From NCBI RefSeq assembly GCF_039548895.1, contig NZ_JBCLVG010000001.1: a DNA stretch of 64,000 bases. One strand, given 5' to 3'. Positions 1 to 8,038 of this stretch are shown here, piece by piece. Source of the stretch: Orlajensenia stereocauli. Its GTDB lineage: Bacteria; Actinomycetota; Actinomycetes; Actinomycetales; Microbacteriaceae. The notes beneath the pieces are model-generated. The model made no database searches. It worked only from the letters and a program-made list of their open reading frames with translations, and was not told the origin of the DNA. Position 1 is the stretch's first letter. Each line of letters opens with the position of its first letter. The translations under genes and the position numbers were made by a program.

Positions 1-678
1 GCCTACGAGCCATTCATCGCACCCACCACGGCACGGTTCGTCATCAGCAACGGGGTGGACACCGACCGCTTCCGACCCGGGACGGAGAACGAGCAGGCAG
101 CGACACGGCGGGCCCTCGGGGTTCCGGCGGACGTCCCCGTCGTGGTCCTGGCTGCTCGGTTCGACGCCATGAAGGATCCGGGGCTGTTCCTCCGCTCCGT
201 GGCGCTTCACTCCCGGATGCGCCCTGATGCGCACTACATCGTGTGCGGGGCCGGAATGACGCGCGACAACGATGCCTTTCGTGCACTGCTCGACGAGTCG
301 GCCGTCACCTCGGCGAATCTGCATGCTCTCGGCATCCGGGAAGACATGCCCGCCATCTACCAGATCGCCGACATCGTCGCGCTCACGAGCGCCTACGGCG
401 AGGCGTCACCGCTCTGCCTCCTCGAAGGCGTCGCTGCAGGCGCGACGCCTGTCACCACGGACGTCGGCGACGCGGCGCTGACTGCGGACGGCATCGGACG
501 CGTCACGACGCACGAACCGGTGGATATCGCGGTCGCGTGGGACGACGTACTCGCGCGGCGACCAGAACTGCGCAGCCGCAGCATGGCCGCCCGCGAGCGA
601 TTCGGGCGGGAGCGGATGGTCGCCGAGTACGCAGCCGCCGTACGCAGCCTGGTCCGTAGACAGTGGGTTGCGGCCTGA
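1..678 (+). CDS. Glycosyltransferase family 4 (group 1), 5' truncated by window edge
   Basis: The frame is open from base 1, so only the C-terminal ~225 residues are present. It begins inside the inter-domain segment, with the GT4 hallmark SNGVDTDRF around residues 16-24. The rest is a Rossmann-like nucleotide-sugar domain with an E-rich loop (SAYGEASPLCLLEG) that matches the EX7E-type donor site of GT4 retaining enzymes. The usual family length is 350-400 residues, so about 150 residues lie upstream. A GTG at 55 is internal and is not the start. The acceptor sugar cannot be told from this fragment. Confidence 0.85.
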   Translation, partial: AYEPFIAPTTARFVISNGVDTDRFRPGTENEQAATRRALGVPADVPVVVLAARFDAMKDPGLFLRSVALHSRMRPDAHYIVCGAGMTRDNDAFRALLDESAVTSANLHALGIREDMPAIYQIADIVALTSAYGEASPLCLLEGVAAGATPVTTDVGDAALTADGIGRVTTHEPVDIAVAWDDVLARRPELRSRSMAARERFGRERMVAEYAAAVRSLVRRQWVAA

Positions 679-773
679 CGGGCGGTCCTTGCCTGCCGGG
701 GACTCCTGGCCGTTGCGTACGACACGAGCGTGGTCGAGCGGGCTCGAATGGTGACGTAAACTGATTCCTGTGC

Positions 774-847
774 CGCGGGGTGGAGCAGTTCGGTAGCTCG
801 CTGGGCTCATAACCCAGAGGTCGCAGGTTCAAATCCTGTCCCCGCAA
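774..847 (+). tRNA. tRNA-fMet (CAT), initiator
   Basis: A 74-nt cloverleaf. The acceptor pairs 775-780 with 840-845, and position 1 is a C opposed to A (C774 x A846), the mismatch that marks bacterial initiator tRNA. The anticodon stem carries the initiator GGG/CCC pairs around loop CTCATAA. The T-loop is TTCAAAT. The 3' CCA is not encoded. A rho-independent terminator follows directly. Confidence 0.95.
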
Positions 848-851
848 CGGT

Positions 852-893
852 AAGTCCCTCGGATCCGCAAGGATCCGGGGGACTTCTTCTTTG
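852..893 (+). terminator. Rho-independent terminator of tRNA-fMet
   Basis: A near-perfect 15-bp stem (AAGTCCC..GGATCC / GGATCC..GGGACTT) closes on a GCAA tetraloop and is followed by TTCTTCTTT. It ends the initiator tRNA transcript before the next promoter at 918. Confidence 0.85.
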
Positions 894-917
894 CCGCGCT
901 GCGTCGTTCCGACCCGA

Positions 918-923
918 TAGCCT
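918..923 (+). promoter_or_regulatory. -10 element TAGCCT for the MFS gene (leaderless)
   Basis: TAGCCT ends 6 nt before the ATG at 930, so the transcript should begin at or next to the start codon. There is no Shine-Dalgarno sequence, and the same spacing recurs at many genes of this window. This supports 930 as the true start. Confidence 0.5.
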
Positions 924-929
924 CGCGCT

Positions 930-2153
930 ATGGGAGCCGTTCGACAGCCGCAGAGTGCGCGGCTCTGGCAGCCGAGAACCGTTCGGGAGGCTGCTGGCGG
1001 CATCCTCGCCCTCACCATCGCGACCTTCTTCGCCATCACGACCGAGATGCTGCCGGTCGGGGTGCTGCCTGCGATGGGCGACGACCTCGGCGTCTCGGAA
1101 TCGATCGCCGGGCTCCTCGTCACCGTCTACGCGTTCATGGTCGCCGCCCTCGCCGTGCCGTTGACGCTCTGGACCCGACGGATGCCGCGCAAGGGTCTTC
1201 TGCTGGTGACTCTCGCCGCGTACACGGCCGGCAACCTGGTCGTGGCGATGGCGCCCACATTCGCTGTGGTCGCGGCGGGCCGCGCGCTCGGCGGCATAGC
1301 CCACGCGCTCTTCTTCTCGTTGAGCATCGCGTACTGCTCGCGCCTCGTTCGGCCCGAGTTCACCGGGCGGGCACTCGCCCTGGTCACGGCCGGGGCCTCG
1401 GCAGGCTTCGTGCTCGGCGTTCCCCTGTCGACCTCCCTCGGCTCCGCCGTCGGATGGCGGGTCGCCTTCGGCGTCCTCGCGGCGGGGTGCGCGATCGCGC
1501 TCGTGTCGGTGGTGGTGCTTCTGCCGGCCGTCGCAGTGGCTACCGGGAGCGACCCCGAGGATCCCGAGCGTGGACCACGACGAGGGCGCCTTGCAGCGGT
1601 CTCGGTAACGAACGCGCTCGTCTACCTGGGTCAGTACTCGGTCTACACGTACATCGCCGTGATCCTGCTCGCGTCGGGGCTGTCCGCGGCCGGTGTGGGC
1701 CCGGTGCTGCTCGTTCTCGGCGGCCTCGGTCTCGTCGGCACCTGGTTCGCCGCCGCCACCCTCGACCGCCGTCCTCGGTCGAGCCTGCTGATCGCCCTCA
1801 GCGCGATGGTGGTCGGCCTCCTCGGGCTCGGGATCGCGTTCCCCGGCCTGGCCGGTGTGCTTGCGGCATCCGCTCTCTGGGGAGCCGGCTTCGGCGCCGT
1901 GGCCTCCAGCTTCCAGACTGCGGCAATCCGTACGCGCGGCGCGACGCCCGACCTCGTCGGCGCGCTCGTCAACGCGACGGCGAACATCGGAATCGGCGGG
2001 GGAGCGGCCATCGGCGGGGCTGTACTGGCCGGCATCGGACTCGACTGGCTGCCGTACTGCGGGGCGGCCCTGATCCTGGCCGGCGTGATCGTCATCGTTG
2101 CGGCTCGACGGGCGTTCCCGGCATCTCCTGTCGAAGCGCCTACGCTGGCGTGA
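930..2153 (+). CDS. MFS transporter, DHA1/AraJ-Cmr-like drug or sugar exporter
   Basis: The 407-residue polytopic protein has about 12 hydrophobic segments. The N-terminal TTEMLPVGVLPAMGDDLG segment and the loop after TM2 (LWTRRMPRK) are typical of the AraJ / chloramphenicol-efflux branch of DHA1 transporters, which export drugs or sugars by proton antiport. The start is fixed by a -10 element 6 nt upstream. The stop overlaps the next start (TGATG), so the two genes are translationally coupled. The substrate is unknown. Confidence 0.85.
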   Translation: MGAVRQPQSARLWQPRTVREAAGGILALTIATFFAITTEMLPVGVLPAMGDDLGVSESIAGLLVTVYAFMVAALAVPLTLWTRRMPRKGLLLVTLAAYTAGNLVVAMAPTFAVVAAGRALGGIAHALFFSLSIAYCSRLVRPEFTGRALALVTAGASAGFVLGVPLSTSLGSAVGWRVAFGVLAAGCAIALVSVVVLLPAVAVATGSDPEDPERGPRRGRLAAVSVTNALVYLGQYSVYTYIAVILLASGLSAAGVGPVLLVLGGLGLVGTWFAAATLDRRPRSSLLIALSAMVVGLLGLGIAFPGLAGVLAASALWGAGFGAVASSFQTAAIRTRGATPDLVGALVNATANIGIGGGAAIGGAVLAGIGLDWLPYCGAALILAGVIVIVAARRAFPASPVEAPTLA

Positions 2154-2776
2154 TGCCGGTTCTCAGGGATCCCGCTTTCGACGAAGTGGCGGCCGCGATC
2201 ATGGCCGATCCGGTGAACGCCGACCTGACCGCTCGCGGCTGGACACCGCTCTTCACCGGCTCCCGCACCTCCCGCGTCGTGATCATGAGCCAGGCCCCCG
2301 GTCGGATCGCGCAGGAGTCCGGCATCCCATTCGATGACGCGAGCGGGCGACGCCTCACCCGTTGGCTCGGCGTCGATCACGCGCAGCTCATCGATCCCCG
2401 GCTCTTCGCGATCGTGCCGATGGACTTCTACTATCCGGGCAAGGCTCCATCGGGGGACCTGCCTCCACGTCGCGGGATCGCGGAGAAGTGGCATCCGCGC
2501 ATCCTCGAATTGATCGCGGACGCCCGGCTCACGGTGCTGGTCGGCTCGTACGCTCAGCGCCACGTGCTCGGCACTGAGCGCCGTGCCACACTCACCGAGA
2601 CAGTGCACGACTGGCGCGGCTTCGGGGCGGCGGTCGTCCCGATCGTGCACCCGTCACCGCTCAACACCGGGTGGCTCGTGCGCAATCCGTGGTTCGAGTC
2701 CGAGCTGATCCCCGACCTGCAGACTCGTGTGGGCGAAGCCCTCGCAGCGCCGGCGCCCACTCGCCCGGTGCGCTGA
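2153..2776 (+). CDS. Uracil-DNA glycosylase superfamily protein
   Basis: The 207-residue protein carries the superfamily signatures. An N-terminal active-site segment SQAPGR..GIPFDDASG sits near residues 44-64, and a C-terminal HPSPLN stretch corresponds to the HPS-type motif that contacts uracil. UDG-fold enzymes remove uracil or damaged bases from DNA. The exact family (UDG4/5 or a UdgX-like outlier) is not resolved: no Fe-S cysteine set is visible and the catalytic Asp/Asn is degenerate. The ATG at 2153 overlaps the MFS stop codon. Confidence 0.75.
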   Translation: MPVLRDPAFDEVAAAIMADPVNADLTARGWTPLFTGSRTSRVVIMSQAPGRIAQESGIPFDDASGRRLTRWLGVDHAQLIDPRLFAIVPMDFYYPGKAPSGDLPPRRGIAEKWHPRILELIADARLTVLVGSYAQRHVLGTERRATLTETVHDWRGFGAAVVPIVHPSPLNTGWLVRNPWFESELIPDLQTRVGEALAAPAPTRPVR

Positions 2777-2829
2777 CCCCATTTCGTGGCGGATCCGGCC
2801 GGTCGTCAGTGAGGGGTCCTCAGCCTCAA

Positions 2830-2835
2830 TAGAGT
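2830..2835 (+). promoter_or_regulatory. -10 element TAGAGT of the RR-PIG-L operon
   Basis: TAGAGT precedes a predicted short leader of about 17 nt that contains GGAG at 2849-2852, 6 nt before the ATG at 2859. It is the only promoter-like site found ahead of the long overlapping operon. Confidence 0.4.
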
Positions 2836-2858
2836 GGACATGTCGAACGGAGTTCCAG

Positions 2859-3935
2859 ATGACCGACGCGCCCTACCGCGTTCTCGTTATCGAAGATGAC
2901 GAGGACGTTGCGCTGTTCACGCGCACCGTGCTCGAGAAACGCGCGGGATGCGACGTGCGCGTGCTCTACTCGGGCATCGGCGCCATCGACGTGGTGCGCG
3001 AGTTCCGGCCGGACGTGCTGGTGACGGATGTCGAACTCCCGGGCGCCAGCGGACTCGACATCCTCGAACAGGCCCGCGTCATCGATCCCTCCCTTCCCGT
3101 CATCGTCATGACTGCGCACGCGTCGGTCGACTACGCGGTCCGGGCCCTGCGCGATCGCGCCGACGAGTTCCTCACCAAGCCCGTGCCGAGCACGGTTCTG
3201 GTCGACACCGTCCACCGTCTCGGCGCGAGGTCGCGTCAGGCGGCTGCGGCGCGTCAGAAGCGCACGGTGCTGGCGATCGGCGCCCACCCCGATGACGTCG
3301 AGATCGGCGTCGGAGGCGTGCTGGCGGCCCACGCTGCAGCTGGTGACCCGATCGTCATCCTCACTCTGTCGCGCGGTGCCCGTGGAGGTGCGGCGGACGA
3401 CCGCCAGCATGAGTCGCTGGCGTCAGCCGAGATCCTCGGCGCGAGACTCTTCATGGAAGACCTCGAGGACACCCGCATCCCGAACTCCGACCCGACGGTG
3501 GGCATCATCGAGCGGGTCGTCGCCGAGGTGTCGCCGGGCATCGTCTACACGCACACGAAGAACGAGCGACACCAGGACCACCGCTCCGTCCACGAAGCGG
3601 CGCTCGTCGCCACGCGCAAGGTCCCGACCGTCGCGTGCTTCCAGTCGCCGTCATCGACGATCGAGTTCCGGCCCAGCCGCTTCGTCACCATCGACGGTCA
3701 CACCGACACGAAGCTCGCCCTGTTGCGAGCGTTCGCGTCGCAGGCCGGCATCCGCGACTATCTCGAACCAGACTTCGTTCTCGCCACCGCCCGCTACTGG
3801 TCGCGCTTCGGCACCGGCCGCTACAGCGAGCCGCTCGAGATCATCCGTGACAGTGCCGCGATCGGCGCTCCGTCATTCATCGACACCTCGGCCGGCGCAG
3901 TGGCGTCGAGCCCGAGGGCAGGGGAGGAAATGTGA
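2859..3935 (+). CDS. Response regulator receiver fused to PIG-L family deacetylase
   Basis: The 358-residue protein has two domains. Residues ~6-125 form a CheY-like receiver: acidic EDDE pocket, phospho-acceptor D57 in VTDVELPG, T87-region MTAHAS, and K107 in TKP. Residues ~137-340 form a PIG-L (LmbE-like) zinc deacetylase with AHPDDVE (H143, D145, D146) and a distal RHQDH metal motif. PIG-L enzymes deacetylate N-acetylglucosaminyl substrates, so an activity gated by phosphorylation is inferred. No signal peptide is seen, so it acts in the cytoplasm. The ATG at 2859 has GGAG upstream, whereas an in-frame GTG further up lacks one. It is the first gene of a coupled operon with its own kinase. 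Confidence 0.88.
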   Translation: MTDAPYRVLVIEDDEDVALFTRTVLEKRAGCDVRVLYSGIGAIDVVREFRPDVLVTDVELPGASGLDILEQARVIDPSLPVIVMTAHASVDYAVRALRDRADEFLTKPVPSTVLVDTVHRLGARSRQAAAARQKRTVLAIGAHPDDVEIGVGGVLAAHAAAGDPIVILTLSRGARGGAADDRQHESLASAEILGARLFMEDLEDTRIPNSDPTVGIIERVVAEVSPGIVYTHTKNERHQDHRSVHEAALVATRKVPTVACFQSPSSTIEFRPSRFVTIDGHTDTKLALLRAFASQAGIRDYLEPDFVLATARYWSRFGTGRYSEPLEIIRDSAAIGAPSFIDTSAGAVASSPRAGEEM

Positions 3936-4897
3936 CCGTCTCACGAGTGCTCGTGACTGGAGCCGGGGGACCAGCAGGGGTGGCGGTCATCCGCTCGCTG
4001 CTGAGGCGCGAGGACCTCGAGGTCTTCGCCGCCGACATGGACGGCTGGGCCAGCGCGCTCTATCTCGTTCCGGCCGAACGCCGCCGCATCATCCCGGCCG
4101 GGCTCGCACCGGAGTTCGTCGACGCCATCATCGCGCTCGTCGCCGAGGACGGCATCGACGTGATCGTGTCGACGGTGGATGCCGAGCTTCCCGGCCTCGC
4201 CGGCAGGCGCGCTGAACTCGGCGCCGAGCTGGCGGCACCGTCGGCCGAGGCCCTGCACACGACGCTCGACAAGTGGCTGCTCATGCAGGCCGTCGAGGGC
4301 AAGGCCCGCATCCCGCACACCGAGCTGCTCACTCAGGAGGGCGCGGAGTACGACTGGGTCTTCCCCGTCATCGTGAAGCCGCGCAGCGGCGCCGGCTCCC
4401 GTGGAGTGCACCTCGTGCACACGCGCGCCGAGCTCGAGGCCGCTGCGGGCGACACCAGCCAGATCATCCAGGAGAACCTGCCGGGCGACGAGTTCTCGGT
4501 CGACGTCATCGTCGGTGCGGATGGCCACGTCATCTCGGCCGTGCCGCGTCTGCGCGCGCGCGTCGACTCGGGAGTGGCTGTCGCCGGTCGCACGGTGCAC
4601 CGCGCCGAACTCGAGGACACCGCCGCCGCGTGCGCCAGCGCCGCCGGACTCGTCGGCGTCGCGAACGTGCAGCTGCGGTACGCCACCGACGGCACCCCTG
4701 CGCTCCTCGAGATCAACCCGCGCTTCTCGGGTTCCATGCCGCTCACTGTGGCGGCCGGTGTCGACATGCCGTCCCTCGCCGTCGACCTCGCCCTCGGGCG
4801 CGAGCTGCCGCACACTGTGCCGTTCCAGGAGATCGCCGTGACGCGCTTCCTCGAGGACATCTTCCTGCCCGTAGACGAGATCATCGCGTCGTCGTGA
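3932..4897 (+). CDS. ATP-grasp domain ligase (CarB/PylC-like)
   Basis: The 321-residue protein starts with a Rossmann-type pre-ATP-grasp domain (VLVTGAGGPAGVAVIRSL). An ATP-grasp fold follows, with the lysine strand PVIVKPRSGAGSRGV near residues 148-162 and the Mg/ATP site LLEINPRFSGSMP near 263-275. Such enzymes join a carboxylate to an amine or thiol through an acyl-phosphate. The substrate is unknown; an amino-sugar or amino-acid conjugate would suit the neighbouring deacetylase. The GTG start overlaps the previous stop (GTGA), which indicates translational coupling. Confidence 0.8.
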   Translation: MTVSRVLVTGAGGPAGVAVIRSLLRREDLEVFAADMDGWASALYLVPAERRRIIPAGLAPEFVDAIIALVAEDGIDVIVSTVDAELPGLAGRRAELGAELAAPSAEALHTTLDKWLLMQAVEGKARIPHTELLTQEGAEYDWVFPVIVKPRSGAGSRGVHLVHTRAELEAAAGDTSQIIQENLPGDEFSVDVIVGADGHVISAVPRLRARVDSGVAVAGRTVHRAELEDTAAACASAAGLVGVANVQLRYATDGTPALLEINPRFSGSMPLTVAAGVDMPSLAVDLALGRELPHTVPFQEIAVTRFLEDIFLPVDEIIASS

Positions 4898-4899
4898 GC

Positions 4900-5643
4900 A
4901 TGGCATCGCACCCGGAGCTGAACGGCGACTGGCACGTGCACTCGCAGTTCTCCGATGATGCGACGAGCACGATGTCGGAGAACATCCGAGTGGCGGCGGA
5001 GCGCGGCATCCGTCACCTGCGACTCATCGACCATGTGCGCGTGAGCACGACCTGGGTGCCCGAGTTCCTCACTGCCATCGCCGTCGAACGGCGCTCGCTG
5101 CCCGAGTCCCTCACGCTGCACACCGGCGTCGAGGCGAAGATCCTCGATGCGTCGGGCGCTCTCGACATCCCCTCTGACCTCGTGATCGGGGCGGGCGGAG
5201 TCGACGGCATCGTCATCGCCGACCACCAGTTCCCTGGTCATGACGGCCCGTGGACGCCGGAGCGCACGCGTGCCGAGCTCGCGGCAGGACTCTCGACGAC
5301 GGATGCGCTGGCCACCCTCGTGCACGCCACGATCGGCGCCATGAGGCTCGCTCCAGGCGGCCAGCTCGCGCATCCGTTCTCGATCCTGCCGAAGATCGGG
5401 CTCAGCGAGGATGAACTCCGTGACGACCTGCTCGCGGAGTGGGCGGATGCCGCAGCCGCGACAGGCACGGGCATCGAGGTCAACGAGAAGTGGGGTTGCC
5501 CGGGCCCGCGCGTGATCAGGGCGGCCCGAGCGGCCGGCGCGACGGTCGTCGCAGCAACCGACAGTCACGTGGCGGAGGACGTGGGGCGCTACGACCGCGT
5601 CATCGCACTGCTGGATGCCGCTGCCGCGGAGAAGACCGTATGA
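4900..5643 (+). CDS. PHP-domain metal-dependent hydrolase
   Basis: The 247-residue protein opens with DWHVHSQFSDDA, the HxH and trailing Asp of motif I of the PHP fold (H12, H14). Further metal ligands are IDHVR, DHQF, HATIG and a C-terminal ATDSHVAEDVG. PHP proteins are phosphoesterases such as histidinol phosphatase, YcdX-like enzymes or polymerase-associated exonucleases. Here it probably cleaves a phosphorylated intermediate of the operon's pathway. ATG 4900 is used; GTG 4894, overlapping the ATP-grasp stop, is an equally possible start. Confidence 0.8.
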   Translation: MASHPELNGDWHVHSQFSDDATSTMSENIRVAAERGIRHLRLIDHVRVSTTWVPEFLTAIAVERRSLPESLTLHTGVEAKILDASGALDIPSDLVIGAGGVDGIVIADHQFPGHDGPWTPERTRAELAAGLSTTDALATLVHATIGAMRLAPGGQLAHPFSILPKIGLSEDELRDDLLAEWADAAAATGTGIEVNEKWGCPGPRVIRAARAAGATVVAATDSHVAEDVGRYDRVIALLDAAAAEKTV

Positions 5644-7139
5644 CGGCGGCCGACTGGGGGAACATCCTCGAGACGATCCTCGTGGTCGTGCTCGTCATCT
5701 TCGTGGCGCTCGGCATCGTGCCGGTGCTCATGATGGCGTACCAGTTCCTGCTCATCCCCTTCCACGCCTTCCGCAACCACTACCGGAAGGCGGCGCCCTA
5801 CCTGCCCAACGTCGCCGTGATCGTGCCGGCCTGGAACGAGGGTGCTGTGATCGGGGCGTCGATCGACAGGCTCATGTCGCTGGAGTATCCAGAGGGCCGC
5901 CTCCGCATCTATGTCGTCGACGATGCGTCGACGGATGACACCCCCGACGTCGTGAAGGCGAAGGCGGTGCAGTACCCCGGCGCAGTGTTCCACCTGCGAC
6001 GGGACGTGGGCGGTGAGGGCAAGGCGCACACGCTGAACCACGGCATCCGCGTCGTGCTCTCCGAGGACTGGATGGAGGCGCTGCTCATCATGGACGCCGA
6101 CGTCATCTACCTGCCCGATTCGCTGCGCCGCATGACGCGGCATCTCGCCGACCCCGAGGTGGGCGCCGTCACGGCCTACATCCGCGAGGGCAGCACCGAG
6201 AAGAACTTCCTCAACCGCTTCATCGCCTTCGAGTACGTGCTCTCGCAGATCGGCAGTCGCCGCGCGCAGAACGTGCTCGGCGCCCTGGCCTGCCTGGCCG
6301 GGGGTGCCCAGCTGCACTCGCGCTTCAACCTGGTCGACATCGGCGGCGCCATCGACACCAGTTCGCTGGCCGAGGACACCGTGACGACGTTCAAGACCCA
6401 GCTGGCCGGTCGACGGGTCGTCTTCGAGCCCTACGCCGTCGTCCTCGCCGAGGAGCCGCTCGCCATCGCCGCCCTGTGGAAACAGCGTCTGCGCTGGGCA
6501 CGCGGCAACGTGCAGCTCACCAAGCGCTACAAGGACGTCTGGTTCCGACCGTCGAGGATGCACAACCTCGGCAGTATCTCGTTCGGGCTGTTCTGGTTCA
6601 GCGTGTTCCTGTTGCCCGTGCTGATGATCCTCTCCTCGATCGGTCTCATCGGTCTCCTCCTGCTCGAGTCGAACCTGGCCTCCGAGGTGTTCCGCATACT
6701 CTGGGTCACGGCGGCGTGCACCTACATCTACACGATGCTGCTCGCGTCCCAACTCGATCCGGCCACCGGACGCTCCAGCTGGCGTGAGGCGATCCTCTTC
6801 CCCGGACTCATCTCGATCGTGATCATGATCTCCGCGCTCCTGCCCGGATTCTTCGAGGTGGTGGTTCCCGCCTGGTTCGGTCTCCACATCACCGACACCG
6901 GCACCTTCATCTGGACCCTGTTCACGTACATCTGGATCTCGGTGTCGATGCTCGGGGCGTGGCTGACGAAAGTCGTCGACGGCACCCGTGCTGGGCGCTG
7001 GCTCAGCCCGCTCCTCACCTATGTCGTCGGATACGGACCCATTCTCTGCGCGGTAACCTTCGACTCGTACGTCAAGGAGGCTCGGGGAGCCGCCATGGTG
7101 TGGGACAAGACCGAGAAGACAGGACGGGTGATGGGATGA
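5640..7139 (+). CDS. Processive membrane glycosyltransferase family 2 (BcsA/PgaC-like)
   Basis: The 499-residue protein has an N-terminal membrane segment (~11-42). The GT2 catalytic domain carries PAWNEG (63-68), DDAS (94-97), DAD (152-154), AEDT (244-247) and QRLRW (282-286). At least four C-terminal membrane segments follow. This D,D,D,QxxRW set and topology define processive synthases that polymerise and extrude polysaccharides such as cellulose, hyaluronan or poly-GlcNAc. Pairing with a PIG-L deacetylase suggests an N-acetylhexosamine polymer or glycolipid, which is an inference. Its ATG overlaps the PHP stop and its stop overlaps the next ATG. Confidence 0.88.
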   Translation: MTAADWGNILETILVVVLVIFVALGIVPVLMMAYQFLLIPFHAFRNHYRKAAPYLPNVAVIVPAWNEGAVIGASIDRLMSLEYPEGRLRIYVVDDASTDDTPDVVKAKAVQYPGAVFHLRRDVGGEGKAHTLNHGIRVVLSEDWMEALLIMDADVIYLPDSLRRMTRHLADPEVGAVTAYIREGSTEKNFLNRFIAFEYVLSQIGSRRAQNVLGALACLAGGAQLHSRFNLVDIGGAIDTSSLAEDTVTTFKTQLAGRRVVFEPYAVVLAEEPLAIAALWKQRLRWARGNVQLTKRYKDVWFRPSRMHNLGSISFGLFWFSVFLLPVLMILSSIGLIGLLLLESNLASEVFRILWVTAACTYIYTMLLASQLDPATGRSSWREAILFPGLISIVIMISALLPGFFEVVVPAWFGLHITDTGTFIWTLFTYIWISVSMLGAWLTKVVDGTRAGRWLSPLLTYVVGYGPILCAVTFDSYVKEARGAAMVWDKTEKTGRVMG

Positions 7140-7276
7140 CCGAGCTCGGTGAGCGCGCCCTGCAGCGCGAGATCGATGACAACCGGCGCTCCGAGCGCCG
7201 CCTCATCCCGCAGGCTCTGCTGGCATTGTTGATCGTGGCGGGCATCGTCTTCGTGCGACAGGTGTACTTCCTGTGA
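7136..7276 (+). CDS. Small single-pass membrane protein of the glycan operon
   Basis: The product has 46 residues: a charged N-terminus (~24 residues, ERALQREIDDNRRSERR) and one hydrophobic helix (LIPQALLALLIVAGIVFV). The predicted topology is N-in with almost nothing outside. It overlaps the synthase stop (ATGA) and the next GTG by 4 nt, so it is embedded in the coupled translation unit. Small subunits of this kind accompany membrane polysaccharide synthases such as PgaD. No homology is recognised. Confidence 0.6.
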   Translation: MTELGERALQREIDDNRRSERRLIPQALLALLIVAGIVFVRQVYFL

Positions 7277-7642
7277 AACCCGGTGGGTCGATGTCGCCGT
7301 GCCGGGTGCTGATCATCGACGACAGCGACGATCAGCGCGAGCTTCTCGGCAAGCACTTCGCCAAGGCCGGTTGCGTCAGCGAGCTGGCGTCGTCAGGCGA
7401 GGCTGCCCTCGCGGTGGTGGGCGACTTCGCCCCCGACATCATCGTCCTCGACCTGCTGCTTCCCGGTGCCGATGGCTGGTCGATCACCACGCGGATGCGT
7501 GAACTCGCGCCCGAGGCGGCCATCGTCATATCCTCCGTGCTCGATGCCCACGACTACCCCGTGGCGGATGCCGTGCTGCCCAAGCCGTTCACCGGCGCCC
7601 AGGTGCGCGCCATCGTCGAACGCCTCCGTGAGGAGCATCACA

Positions 7643-7653
<11 letters not shown>
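7273..7653 (+). CDS. Stand-alone response regulator receiver
   Basis: The 126-residue protein is a single CheY-like domain with acidic IIDDSDD, phospho-acceptor D60 in IIVLDLLLPGADGW, and K104 in LPKPF. It lacks an output domain, so it probably acts by protein contact or as a phosphorelay intermediate between the kinase and the RR-PIG-L fusion. GTG 7273 overlaps the upstream stop; an in-frame ATG at 7291 is the alternative start. Confidence 0.85.
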
Positions 7654-8034
<381 letters not shown>

Positions 8035-8038
<4 letters not shown>

